A stretch of 64,000 bases of DNA from the NCBI GenBank assembly GCA_964503085.1, contig CAZCYQ010000006.1, forward strand, positions 34,396-98,395, given 5' to 3'. Of the stretch, positions 1 to 8,892 are shown in pieces; the first letter of the stretch is position 1, and every line of letters starts with the position of its first letter. Under the pieces are notes generated by a model. That model did no database searches. It worked only from the letters and a program-made list of their open reading frames with translations, and was not told the DNA's origin. Made by a program: the position numbers and the translations under genes. Source of the DNA: Bin80 sp964503085 (GTDB lineage Bacteria > Bacteroidota > Rhodothermia > Rhodothermales > Bin80).

Positions 1-1956
1 CGAACCATAATAGACACTTGAGGCCCCACTAACAGGCGCCTGTGACAGGATGTATCGAACATTCATCATGTCGAGTGCATTCTCGTTCGGCGTAGCTGTG
101 TTGAGATCCATGAGAATATTATCCAGGAAATCCTGATACAAACGCAATTTAACCGCGCTATAACCTCCAAGTGACTCGTGATGGAATGATGGACGCCCTA
201 GCCCAGTCTGATCCTGGCTTTCGAGTGACAGCACACGGAACTGCCCCTCCTGTTCAAGTATGTACTCATCTACATCCAGCGTTGCTATGCGTTGAGCAGG
301 ATTCTTCGAAATGCTGAGATCCTCAGTATTCAAGTATCTGCGCGCCACGCCCCCTAGGTCAAGAACTACCAAAAGCACAAGGAGGCCCTGAAATACCCAA
401 CTTGACAATTTTCCGCGACGGACAGCCAGTAATGCTATAATTGTCAGGGCCACAAATAACAGTGAACGCCTCACATCTGCCATAAAAGCATCTCTACGTG
501 GAACTACAAGTTGCTCGGATAGAAGCCGCTCTGCAGCTGCAACCACCTGAGGATCCGTTGGACTTCGCTGTGCGGATTGAGCCACATACGTTACCACTTG
601 TTGACGCTCTCCCTCACGCTGGAAATCAAACAGCGACCCGCCGGTTGCTAGCAGAAGCAATAACAGACCACCAATCACACCACATATGATATGGATGGTA
701 CGCCATTTTACGCGTTCGGCGGCGACAGATACTTCACGCCGCACAACATAGGAGAGGCCAAGAGCTGAGAGAATCGCCAGAACCAATACCACTGCAATCA
801 ACCAGGTTTCGGGGACTCGGAAGGCGTTGAACAGGGGAAAGTAATTGAACATAGCACGATTCAACACTCCAAAGTGGTCCCCAAGGGAGAACAGTATCAT
901 CAGGCCACCAGCAATGCCCAGTGATATTGCAAGGCGTGAACGAATGCGCCAAGCGGCCAGGACAGCAAGGAGCAAGGCTATACTGCCTGCATAATGGGGG
1001 CCGCCAGTAAAGGGTTTGGCTCCCCAATAATATGTGCCACCACCATATGCATCTGCCACCAACAGAGTTAACAGTTCTCCCGGACTTTGACTCCACCGCA
1101 TAGCATAGTCCCAGGTCAATCCGCCTGCCTCTCCACCAGAAGACATGCCCCGTATACTGTATTCCTTATACTCAATCATGGGCCAGTAATGCTCGGCCAC
1201 CATGAGGAGTGCAAGTGCTGACCCCATAGCCAGCAATCCTGTCGACTTCAGGAACGCAAGTGACCTTTTTTGCCGCCACGCCTCTATGGCCAGCACAATC
1301 CACCAGACAACAGCTATAAAGGTGACGTAGTACGTAATCTGCACATGCCCCGCACGCAGATTCGCCGCCAACGCAACGGCAAACAATAAGCCGGCCATCA
1401 GGCTTGGTTTTCGCATTCCATAGATAAACGCCAGGAGGAGCCACGGCGCGAAGGCCAGCGCGACGAACTTGGTATTATGTCCAGCCACAAGAATGACGGG
1501 TAAATAGGTCGTCATGCAGTACACACAGGCCGCGAACAGTGAACTTAGCGTATCCCGTGTCAAGTACCAGACAAGGATGTAGGCCCCCATAAGCATGAAA
1601 ATTACATGCGAAAAAGGCCATGATATCCGTCGGATCGCACGGGGGATTTCGTCTACTTGGGGGACTAGCGCAGGCGGGGAAACATTATACCCCGGCATAC
1701 CGGCAAACATGTTGGCGGCCCACAACGGCTCTTCACCGGTTTCCTGACGGTACTCAAACATGCTTTGGGCGGCGGCCCTCCATTGAACAGTATCGCCTCC
1801 TACCAAGCTCCTGCCACTGAAAAGAGTTGGCCAGCAGAAATACACGGCAACCATCAGCAACGCGAGTGCACAGACCGTGTGCTGGAAAAGAGGGGGTTGC
1901 GCCGCCCACCATGACCGTGCCCCCTGGGAATAACTCGTCGCTTTTAATCTGGCCAT
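1..1956 (-). CDS. YfhO-family membrane protein (C-terminus beyond window)
   Basis: An open frame runs on the minus strand from an ATG at 1956 to the window edge, giving 652 residues without a stop; the C-terminus lies outside. The N-terminal part has a first hydrophobic segment near residues 28-45, then GGDTVQWR, AGMPGYN, and later AGHNTKF, ALAFAPW and RAGHVQITYY, which are typical of the large multi-membrane YfhO-like proteins of Bacteroidota; the last visible residues include NVRYILS. Members are thought to be glycosyltransferase-like or lipid-linked-sugar membrane proteins, but their reaction is not established. It begins 9 bases after the gatC stop, so the two are probably cotranscribed. 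Alternative: another GT-C type membrane enzyme. Confidence 0.85.
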   Translation of the reverse strand, partial: MARLKATSYSQGARSWWAAQPPLFQHTVCALALLMVAVYFCWPTLFSGRSLVGGDTVQWRAAAQSMFEYRQETGEEPLWAANMFAGMPGYNVSPPALVPQVDEIPRAIRRISWPFSHVIFMLMGAYILVWYLTRDTLSSLFAACVYCMTTYLPVILVAGHNTKFVALAFAPWLLLAFIYGMRKPSLMAGLLFAVALAANLRAGHVQITYYVTFIAVVWWIVLAIEAWRQKRSLAFLKSTGLLAMGSALALLMVAEHYWPMIEYKEYSIRGMSSGGEAGGLTWDYAMRWSQSPGELLTLLVADAYGGGTYYWGAKPFTGGPHYAGSIALLLAVLAAWRIRSRLAISLGIAGGLMILFSLGDHFGVLNRAMFNYFPLFNAFRVPETWLIAVVLVLAILSALGLSYVVRREVSVAAERVKWRTIHIICGVIGGLLLLLLATGGSLFDFQREGERQQVVTYVAQSAQRSPTDPQVVAAAERLLSEQLVVPRRDAFMADVRRSLLFVALTIIALLAVRRGKLSSWVFQGLLVLLVVLDLGGVARRYLNTEDLSISKNPAQRIATLDVDEYILEQEGQFRVLSLESQDQTGLGRPSFHHESLGGYSAVKLRLYQDFLDNILMDLNTATPNENALDMMNVRYILSQAPVSGASSVYYGS

Positions 1957-1965
1957 AAACGGACG

Positions 1966-2253
1966 CTATCCAATGACCTTTGGCACTCTGAAGTATTCTC
2001 CATCCGTATCCGGCGCATTCTTAAGGGCATCTTCTTGACTGATACGCTTTTCAACGGAGTCCGTACGCACAACATGTGCGAGGTCCAACACATGCGTCAT
2101 GGGTTCAACTTTCGAAGTGTCTAACTCATTGAGCATATCCATGTAGTCAAGTATGCGGCTCATGTCGCCGGCCAGAACTTCCTCTTCCTCTTCAGTAAAC
2201 TCCAGACGGGCCAACTTGGCAATATGACGAACCTCCTCCTTTGATATAGCCAT
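1966..2253 (-). CDS. gatC: Asp-tRNA(Asn)/Glu-tRNA(Gln) amidotransferase subunit GatC
   Basis: Ninety-five residues, the usual GatC length. It starts MAISKEEVRHIAKLARLEF and contains the family's helical N-terminus followed by a middle segment MLNELDTSKVEPMTHV and the C-terminal EYFRVPKV. GatC is the small subunit that holds GatA and GatB together in the cytoplasmic complex converting Glu-tRNA(Gln) or Asp-tRNA(Asn) to the amide form. I chose the ATG at 2253 rather than an upstream in-frame start at 2340, because the extra 29 residues are not family-like. gatA and gatB are not in this window; gatC is followed by the YfhO-like gene. Confidence 0.95.
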   Translation of the reverse strand: MAISKEEVRHIAKLARLEFTEEEEEVLAGDMSRILDYMDMLNELDTSKVEPMTHVLDLAHVVRTDSVEKRISQEDALKNAPDTDGEYFRVPKVIG

Positions 2254-2641
2254 TAACCGTGCGTTAAAACAACTCACAAGCGTACGGTAGCCCCCGTTTC
2301 CTGTTCCATAACTCCCTCCCCCGAACCCAAGAATAAGCACCGTACTTGGGGTGCATGAAAGGTAGCAGAAGCTCCTCAGATCTCCCCTAGTGTGAATAAT
2401 CAGTTTCGCTGAGTACCCAACACGGTCAGGAATTCACACACTACAACATTGCCCTAGTGTGCTATGTAATGCAGGAGTTGCTCAGGACTACATGCGTACA
2501 CAGCGCGCGTTCGTATCACCAATCCTGGCCTCCTTTGCATTTATTGGGTCTGAGACCACAACTTCATTACGCTGCGCAGCAAATCCCGTGTTATCTTTGT
2601 GAATACTGACTCGGCCTCTCCTACTGAGATTTATCGTATCC
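2254..2641. other. Intergenic region between divergent gatC and a beta-barrel gene
   Basis: About 390 bases without a gene I can support. It separates two divergent genes, so promoters for both are expected. A ten-base direct repeat CCCTAGTGTG occurs at 2385-2394 and 2452-2461; the second copy also pairs with CACACTA at 2437-2443 to make a 7-bp stem with an 11-base loop. I cannot assign a regulator. Confidence 0.4.
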
Positions 2642-3286
2642 ATGCAGAATTCCAAACTGCTGCTGTTGCTGTCCGTATCGCTGTTGCTTGCTGCCCCCTC
2701 AAATGCACAACGCATTACGGGAGCGATAAAACTTGGCATGGCACAAACCACGTTTTCCGGTGACCTCGCCTCCGGTGCAACCACATGGGAAAGTGTTTCC
2801 GGTCTTGTGGCTGGAGGATCTGCTGAACTAAATTTTGTTAGAGGACTCAGCGCAGTTGGAGAAGTGCTCTATTTTCGGATGGGTGCAAAAACCCGGGTAC
2901 AGTACAATGACTTCCCCGGAATACTGACCAGTAGATCATCTTACCTCGCATTTCCAATTCTAGGGCAATTCCGGTTCGAATCTTCGGGAATTGTCAGACC
3001 GCGGATTTTTCTCGGAGGAGCGGCTTTGTTTGCTCTGGAATCAGTAATCCTTGCGGAGTCCACCGCAGATGGACAAATCTTTATTGAGGAGGACGAATCA
3101 ATCGAGACTTTTGATTATGGCCTCATGTTCGGGGCAGGCCTGGATTTGTATCTGGCCAGTCAGCGCTTCACGATTGAAGCCCGATCTTATCGAGGCCGCA
3201 ACGATGTGACCAAACCCCACTCTGAAACCGGCGACTCCGTACTGACTAACCAGGGCTGGACAATCATGCTTGGCATGCTCTTCTAG
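2642..3286 (+). CDS. Secreted outer-membrane beta-barrel protein (PorT-like)
   Basis: 214 residues. An N-terminal signal peptide (MQNSKLLLLLSVSLLLAAPSNA, cleavage probably after SNA) is followed by alternating hydrophobic/polar strands rich in G, aromatic residues and turn residues, for example ITGAIKLGMAQTTFSG, AELNFVRGLSAVGEVLYFRMG and a terminal strand ending LTNQGWTIMLGMLF, with a C-terminal phenylalanine. This pattern matches the small outer-membrane beta-barrel domain common in Bacteroidota. The ligand or role is unknown. It stands alone between gatC (divergent) and a propeller lipoprotein (same strand, 230 bases on). Confidence 0.8.
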   Translation: MQNSKLLLLLSVSLLLAAPSNAQRITGAIKLGMAQTTFSGDLASGATTWESVSGLVAGGSAELNFVRGLSAVGEVLYFRMGAKTRVQYNDFPGILTSRSSYLAFPILGQFRFESSGIVRPRIFLGGAALFALESVILAESTADGQIFIEEDESIETFDYGLMFGAGLDLYLASQRFTIEARSYRGRNDVTKPHSETGDSVLTNQGWTIMLGMLF

Positions 3287-3516
3287 CCGAATCCTCATTT
3301 GATCGGTCTACTGCAGCTCTCGACTGAACTTCTGGACTTCAAGCCTTTGGTGGCATTGCGGCTTCGCAGAAACGAAGCAGGACTCCAAGTACCCCCCCCG
3401 CTGGCAGCAGTTCAATTGTCCCCCAAAAGCCCCACATCATTCGGAAACATCGTATCCTGGGGAGGGTCTAAGGGGCACAGTTAGAATTTGCCATTCTCGG
3501 AGGTAATAACCAAACG

Positions 3517-4776
3517 GTGAAACCCGTTACCTTAAGAGTCTCCAGCCCCACTCGCACTACAGCCAGCATGCCTCGCACTGCTTATCCCCTCTGCGCTCTT
3601 GCTTTGACCGTCACACTGCTTAGCACCGGCTGCGGATCAGCCGACACCGATTCTGGCAGAGTCTGGTCCGGTACCATTGATACGCTTGCTTCGGGCGAAG
3701 TCATAGTCCGAAATACTGGCCGAGCAGTTTGGTCACCGGATGAAGCTTGGCAGGTCGTAGAAGAATTCAGGATCGGAAATGACACGGGCGATGATGCGCT
3801 TTTGTTCGGAAACATCCGCTCGTTTGATGTAGATGCGCGGGGGTGGATCTATGCAATCGATGACCAAACACAAGCGATCCATGTCTTTGACTCGGACGGT
3901 ATCTTGGTCCGTACGGCCGGAGGCAAAGGCACTGGGCCAGGGGAATTTGAGCGAGCAAGCGCGCTTGACCTGAGCACAAACGGCCAGATTTGGGTCATGG
4001 AAATGCCGAAGGGGCAACTCACTTTTCTGGACGCAACCGGAGATTACGTGGATGGGGCACGTATCAATAGCACGGGCTGGAGTTACTTTCCCTATCCAGG
4101 CGGTATGGATCTCCTTGGCCGTTACAATGCCGCAGTGGTAGTTGAGGTAATGGACGATTACGATCTTGCACTGGCCCGCTTTGATCAAGATTTCGTTCCG
4201 CTAGATACGATACCGATTCCCGAGAGCGGTGAGCCCCATGAGCAATTCGAATTAATTACTGATGGTGGCATGATGGCCACGGACATTCCGTTTCGTGGAT
4301 CTTTGGAATGGCGATTTTCCCCAAACGGCCATTTCTGGACGCTTCATACCGACAAATATGAACTGGCGGAAATTACGGCCACTGGGACCACGCTTCGGAG
4401 GGTCACGCTTGACCATGATCCGATTCAAGTGACACCCGCGGACCTGGAGGAAGTCCGTGAGGACCTAAGTTGGTTTACCCGTCAGGGAGGGAAGATAGAC
4501 TGGTCAAAGATCCCGGATACTAAGCCTGTCACATCTTCCTTTTTTTGTGACGACGAAGGCAATCTTTGGGTAATGCGACTAACCGGGTCCCCCGAAGACG
4601 AAGGATATCTCTTTGATCTGTTTGATGTCGATGGGCGGTTTCTGGGGGCGATTCGGCTTCCGTTCTCATTAGAATCCAATCCTGAACCGATTGTGCGGAA
4701 TGGATTGCTTTACGGTGTCACCACGGATGAACTCGGGGCCGAAAACATTGTCAGAGCCCAAGTCTTGAAACCGTAG
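3517..4776 (+). CDS. 6-bladed beta-propeller lipoprotein
   Basis: Up to 419 residues from a GTG at 3517; an ATG at 3568 gives a cleaner lipoprotein signal (MPRTAYPLCALALTVTLLSTGC, lipobox STGC). GGAGG lies at 3499-3503, rather far from the GTG and far from the ATG, so the start is open. After the lipid anchor there are repeated blade motifs such as SFDVDARGWIYAIDDQTQAIHVFDS, GKGTGPGEFERA and DDEGNLWVMRL, characteristic of the 6-bladed propeller family abundant in Bacteroidota and Rhodothermota. Such proteins sit in the periplasm or at the outer membrane; function is unknown. I see no neighbour that defines it. Confidence 0.8.
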   Translation: MKPVTLRVSSPTRTTASMPRTAYPLCALALTVTLLSTGCGSADTDSGRVWSGTIDTLASGEVIVRNTGRAVWSPDEAWQVVEEFRIGNDTGDDALLFGNIRSFDVDARGWIYAIDDQTQAIHVFDSDGILVRTAGGKGTGPGEFERASALDLSTNGQIWVMEMPKGQLTFLDATGDYVDGARINSTGWSYFPYPGGMDLLGRYNAAVVVEVMDDYDLALARFDQDFVPLDTIPIPESGEPHEQFELITDGGMMATDIPFRGSLEWRFSPNGHFWTLHTDKYELAEITATGTTLRRVTLDHDPIQVTPADLEEVREDLSWFTRQGGKIDWSKIPDTKPVTSSFFCDDEGNLWVMRLTGSPEDEGYLFDLFDVDGRFLGAIRLPFSLESNPEPIVRNGLLYGVTTDELGAENIVRAQVLKP

Positions 4777-4869
4777 TGCCCAGATTCGCAGGCATTGAGT
4801 GAAAGTCGTGCAATTGCTGAGCGGTGTGTTTCCGAACCGCAGTATCTCCAATATGCCCGCAGCTAAGGA

Positions 4870-6048
4870 TTAGTTGTAGTCCCCACTGAATTCGTGATCC
4901 AGTGGCAAACCGTCAAGCTGTCGGAATACATCGTGGACCTCATCCAATACCGACGTAATGTAGACTTCCATTGCCTCTGGCTCATTCATGTTAGGGAAGG
5001 AATATCCCTTAAGAGTAATGTCGTCGTTCTCTACACGAACATAACTGTCCTCCTTTTTCCCCAGCGACAGTATGGCAACGATATTTTGCCGCAACCATAT
5101 TGGGCGCGCAAATACTGCATGCAGACTCGCTCCTGTACCCACAGCAACCAGAATAGACCGTCTTGGGAATGCACGGTGTGCGCTTCCCATGGCATACTTT
5201 CGAGCGAGCTCTAGGAGAATAGCCGCAGGAATCCACTGAGAGCTATTTGCCTCGGAAAACACCTCTAAGGAACCGGGGTCTATTACGACGACGATCAGCT
5301 GCGATGCATAACGCGGATCTTGCCCGGCGATGAATCCTAACGCGTTTAAAGTGGCTCCATACGTTCGTGCCCGCACCTCAACATCTATCGCACTGGGGAG
5401 CGTATACTGTCCATCCGATGAAAGCCCTGCAATACTGTCTGTATCTAGTCCGGCTACTTTAGCAAGAGCTTCCGGCGTTACCTGAAGGAGTAGCGCACTG
5501 GTACTGTCTGCGGTCGCTAATCGTCCATGTACATCCCCTACCGCGATGATAGTGAGTGCCCCACGATTCAAGAGTGTATCAATGTGGTCTGGAATTAGCA
5601 ACGCCTTCGGCATCGCTACTGCCATTCCCTCGTGGAACACTTTATTTTCAGCAGAAGCGAGCGACGTTACGGTGTAGTTGCCTGATGCAGATTGAGGATC
5701 CGCCCAAAACATTTTGCCCGGATTTTTCACATCACCAAAAGACACGCCGTAGATCACGCGCCTGGGCTCGTGTAATGTGATCGTAAAAGAGTCCCCGAAT
5801 GCAGGCTGCAACCCAGCCATTTGAGCCGTCAAATAGTCTCCAACATCTTCTGGTATCCCGGACTCAGCTAACAGCGCCAACTGACGGGCATCGTCAATCA
5901 CATTCATCGGTTGCCATGGCGGAGTATCCCGTGATCCTATCGGGGGATACTCCACGTTGTTAACCGACTGACAACCCGCAAAAAACAGAATGAGAGCGAT
6001 GTAACCATACCCTTTCTCCCAGTGACCTCTGCCTGCGAATGCGTTCAT
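4870..6048 (-). CDS. M28-peptidase-like lipoprotein lacking metal ligands
   Basis: 392 residues with a lipoprotein signal (IALILFFAGC, Cys26). Residues about 130-190 (SFGDVKNPGKMFWA... PKALLIPDHIDTLL) resemble a PA-type insert. From about residue 240 the order GFIAGQDPRYASQLIVVVID, then PAAILLELARKYA, then PRRSILVAVGTGAS and NIVAILSLG follows the core of M28 aminopeptidases, but the expected HxD, DN, EE and final D metal or catalytic residues are replaced (IDPGS, SSQW, GAS, LGKK). I infer an enzyme-dead M28 relative anchored in the envelope. Its start is 3 bases after the glycosyltransferase stop, so they form an operon. The homology call is by eye and needs a profile search. Confidence 0.6.
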   Translation of the reverse strand: MNAFAGRGHWEKGYGYIALILFFAGCQSVNNVEYPPIGSRDTPPWQPMNVIDDARQLALLAESGIPEDVGDYLTAQMAGLQPAFGDSFTITLHEPRRVIYGVSFGDVKNPGKMFWADPQSASGNYTVTSLASAENKVFHEGMAVAMPKALLIPDHIDTLLNRGALTIIAVGDVHGRLATADSTSALLLQVTPEALAKVAGLDTDSIAGLSSDGQYTLPSAIDVEVRARTYGATLNALGFIAGQDPRYASQLIVVVIDPGSLEVFSEANSSQWIPAAILLELARKYAMGSAHRAFPRRSILVAVGTGASLHAVFARPIWLRQNIVAILSLGKKEDSYVRVENDDITLKGYSFPNMNEPEAMEVYITSVLDEVHDVFRQLDGLPLDHEFSGDYN

Positions 6049-6051
6049 GGG

Positions 6052-7188
6052 CTACATCACCGATTCAATTGCATCCAACAGCTGGTCCCATCCCAGAGAC
6101 TGTTTTTGACGCCGAACCCCTGCCGTCAGACCAGCCTGCATGTCGTCTACAAAATATCGCACGATGGCGCTGGCCAACGCGGCGGCATCGTTGGGGGGTA
6201 CAATGAGTCCGGCTTCCTCGTGAGGTACGATTTCGGCGAGCCCGCCAACGTCCGTAGTGATAATCGGAACTTCAAACTGGTACGCAACCTGTGCAACACC
6301 ACTCTGGGTTGCCGACAGGTACGGCTGAACCACAACATTGGCAGCTGCAAAGTAATCAGCTACTTCATCTTTGGGGATGTACTGGTTGACTAACTTCACC
6401 TGTTCCTGTAAGTCAAGCGCTTCCACTTTGTTTCGATAGGGTTCTTCGTCATCGTAGAATTCTCCTGCGACTAACAGGCAGACATCCGGCAGAGCAGCCC
6501 GAACTGCCGGCATGCTCTCCAGAAGCACGTGCAGGCCCTTGTACTGACGGACAAAACCGAAGAAGAGAATCACCGGCGTATCCTTAGCCAGTCCCATTTT
6601 TTCGCGTGCTTCGGCGTGGTCTGAGGACTTGCCGAAGCTATCATATACCGGATGTGGCGCGAGGGCACGTGAGCAACTGACCCCTAACTGATCAAGATCC
6701 CGATCCACTGCGGAAGACATCGCAACACACCCTCGCATCGCCCTGAAAAAATAACGACCCAACACTACATCCCCCGGTCGACGTTCGTGTGGTAGCGCAT
6801 TATCAACGACAACCAGAGACTTTATATTATTGCGTGCAAGAATACGAGCCATGGTACCGAAGACAGGGGCAAATAATGGTATCCAATAGCGAAAAATGAC
6901 CACCTCAGCTCCCAGTTCCTGGATGCGTTTCGCTGTTCTCCACCAGGAAAACGGATTGATGGTATCAATTAGCCGCTCCGCCTCCACTGCACGCTCTGCC
7001 ATCGTTCCGGTTTCGTACTGTGTCCGACCTGGAAACAACAGCGCCGGATACTGGCGAGTAAAGGTGATGGCATGAACCTTATGTCCACGGTCCAGGAGAC
7101 ATGCGGCCATGGTTTCAGACAGATGTGCTATACCTCCTCGGTAAGGGTACATCGGTCCAACCAGTACAATTCGACGACTATCAGCCAT
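6052..7188 (-). CDS. Glycosyltransferase family 4 protein
   Basis: 378 residues with two Rossmann-like halves. The N-terminal half begins MADSRRIVLVGPMYPYRGGIAH with a glycine-rich acceptor-side loop; the C-terminal half has VILFFGFVRQYKGLHVLLES and the nucleotide-sugar motif EVPIITTDVGGLAEIV...EAGLIVPP, i.e. the E-x7-E region of GT4 enzymes. It should transfer a sugar from an NDP-sugar to a lipid-linked or envelope glycan in the cytoplasm. It lies directly upstream of the M28-like lipoprotein gene. The ATG at 7188 overlaps the stop of a short unrecognised frame (TAATG). Confidence 0.88.
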   Translation of the reverse strand: MADSRRIVLVGPMYPYRGGIAHLSETMAACLLDRGHKVHAITFTRQYPALLFPGRTQYETGTMAERAVEAERLIDTINPFSWWRTAKRIQELGAEVVIFRYWIPLFAPVFGTMARILARNNIKSLVVVDNALPHERRPGDVVLGRYFFRAMRGCVAMSSAVDRDLDQLGVSCSRALAPHPVYDSFGKSSDHAEAREKMGLAKDTPVILFFGFVRQYKGLHVLLESMPAVRAALPDVCLLVAGEFYDDEEPYRNKVEALDLQEQVKLVNQYIPKDEVADYFAAANVVVQPYLSATQSGVAQVAYQFEVPIITTDVGGLAEIVPHEEAGLIVPPNDAAALASAIVRYFVDDMQAGLTAGVRRQKQSLGWDQLLDAIESVM

Positions 7189-7843
7189 TACCCGCCTGCT
7201 CCAGACAGTGGAATTCCAGGAATTATATCAAAACTGGTTCCTCGTGATCCTTGGCCCAGACTGCCTCTCATGAGGGTTCGGTTATTATGCAGTCCAGGCA
7301 CCGATAAGGCTTCTCGTGTTGCCACTCCTTTCATCGTTATATGCATGCCAAGGTCACTACTCCAGCGAGAATTGTCGAGTGCCCCTGTCATTCTCTCCCC
7401 GTGCAATCGGCAGCCTTTCCCTATTATCAAGGGAATCAGCGCTCACATTGATCATTTCGAGGTCTGCCAACCTTGACTACATGTTTTGGCCAGCATACTT
7501 GCTGAACTACTCACGCGATTCGTTTACGAAAATGCTTGAATCCGTTTCGTTACCTCTATAAAGCGCTTTGGTTGCTATTCACTGAACAATCGTTATTGGA
7601 TGGGTTTCGCACCCACGAGAAAGTGTCGCCTTTTCATGGCGAACCGAAAATCTCAAATCTGCGACACTCTTTCTCCATAGAGACCTGAGTCCCTTACTTC
7701 AAAAACCAAAGCGATACCCTATTATCGAAACAAAATGGGAAAATTCGTTGCGCTGAGAGGTGGCAACAGCTTCAGAAAAGACAAGTTCACAGCTTTTTTA
7801 CCAAATATCGGATAGCTTACGAGCCTCCATTTGAATAGTTAGC
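7189..7843. other. Intergenic region without a supported gene
   Basis: About 655 bases between divergent genes. A minus-strand frame of 80 codons (TTG at 7430 to a TAA overlapping the glycosyltransferase ATG) is open but resembles nothing I know, so I do not call it. The right half is A/T rich and holds an inverted repeat (separate entry). I looked for a cobalamin riboswitch upstream of the BtuF-like gene and did not find its B12-box consensus. Confidence 0.4.
7617..7675. repeat. Long inverted repeat upstream of btuF-like gene
   Basis: GAGAAAGTGTCGC at 7617-7629 is matched in inverted orientation by GCGACACTCTTTCTC at 7661-7675, with a two-base bulge. A second, mutually exclusive stem forms inside it: TCGCC at 7626-7630 with GGCGA at 7638-7642 around a 7-base loop. 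Two alternative stems of this sort can belong to an RNA switch, an operator or a mobile-element end; the sequence does not decide which. Confidence 0.5.
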
Positions 7844-8773
7844 ATGGTGAATCACCGTATTGTATCTCTCATTGCAAGCGCCACAGAGATCATCTGTGCT
7901 TTAGGGTTTGAATCAAGCCTCATCGGCAGATCCCATGAGTGTGACTACCCACGAACGATTGAGCATGTCCCTGTATGCTCATCTTCAAAGATCCTGACGG
8001 AATCTTCCAGTGCCGAGATTGACGACCAAGTTCGAACGATTGTCAGAGATGGCCTGTCTGTGTACAAAGTTGACTCCAAACTGTTAGACAAACTCTCGCC
8101 CAGTGTAATCGTCACACAAACCCAGTGTGAAGTATGTGCTGTGAGCCTGAGTGACGTGGAAAAGGCAGTATGCGAATTAGTTAGTTCGGCACCTGCGATT
8201 GTTTCACTTGAGCCGATGTCTCTCAGCGATATCTGGAAAGATATCCAATCTGTAGCCGATGCCTTGGGGGATTCGAGGAGCGGTAGAGAGCTTGTGTCAA
8301 GTCTTCAGAGTCGGCTTCAATCATTGCGTCTCAAAGCGCAAAAAATACCCTGCCGGCCTACGATAGCCTGTATTGAGTGGACGGAGCCACTTATGATCGC
8401 AGCCAACTGGGTTCCCGAACTGGTAGATTGTGCTGGAGGTATCAGCCTTCTCAATAGGCCAGGAAATCACTCAGAGTACATTTCGCTGGACGAGCTTGCT
8501 GCGTCTGAGCCAGAAGTGGTTGCCATCATGCCTTGCGGCTTTGACATTGACCGTTCTCTGCGCGAGATGAAATCGCTCACTTCAAGCCCTCACTGGAAGA
8601 GCCTTCCCGCTGTACGAAATGGGCGTGTCTATGTCACGGACGGGAATCAGTACTTTAATCGTCCTGGCCCGCGGGTCTTGGAATCAGCAGAGATTCTTTC
8701 AGAATGTCTGCACCCCGGTTGCTTTGATTTCGGGCATCGGGGAACGGGATGGATCCCTTGGAATTCAGACTAA
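7844..8773 (+). CDS. BtuF-like substrate-binding-fold protein without signal peptide
   Basis: 309 residues of the class III periplasmic-binding fold: MVNHRIVSLIASATEIICALGFESSLIGRSHECDYP is the usual BtuF-like opening, followed by SPSVIVTQTQCEVCAV, a long linking helix region, and the second lobe CIEWTEPLMIAANWVPELVDCAGG with EVVAIMPCGFDIDRS. BtuF-type proteins bind cobalamin or iron chelates for an ABC importer, but here translation starts straight at the first beta-strand with no signal peptide or lipobox, and no BtuC or BtuD gene is adjacent. Cytoplasmic cobalamin-binding relatives of this kind are known in annotations; the ligand here is inferred. Confidence 0.8.
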   Translation: MVNHRIVSLIASATEIICALGFESSLIGRSHECDYPRTIEHVPVCSSSKILTESSSAEIDDQVRTIVRDGLSVYKVDSKLLDKLSPSVIVTQTQCEVCAVSLSDVEKAVCELVSSAPAIVSLEPMSLSDIWKDIQSVADALGDSRSGRELVSSLQSRLQSLRLKAQKIPCRPTIACIEWTEPLMIAANWVPELVDCAGGISLLNRPGNHSEYISLDELAASEPEVVAIMPCGFDIDRSLREMKSLTSSPHWKSLPAVRNGRVYVTDGNQYFNRPGPRVLESAEILSECLHPGCFDFGHRGTGWIPWNSD

Positions 8774-8892
8774 ACCCTATTCGATACGCATTCAGGTCTT
8801 GCCGAGATTGCGTCTGTAGTATCCTATAGGGTCCAATGGGGATTATGTAGGTGCCCAGCGAGCGGTGTGCGGTGCCGAATATATCTGCACAC

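Noticed and set aside
2974..2990. GGTTCGAATC, a tRNA T-arm-like string
   Set aside because: It lies inside the beta-barrel coding sequence and no cloverleaf surrounds it.
7188..7430. Minus-strand frame of 80 codons overlapping the glycosyltransferase start
   Set aside because: TTG start, no family resemblance and no support beyond the TAATG overlap, which can arise by chance.
7189..7843. Cobalamin riboswitch upstream of the BtuF-like gene
   Set aside because: No B12-box consensus was seen on the plus strand.
8774..8832. Inverted repeat ACCCTAT / ATAGGGT between convergent genes
   Set aside because: Seven-base arms 45 bases apart are too weak to call a terminator.
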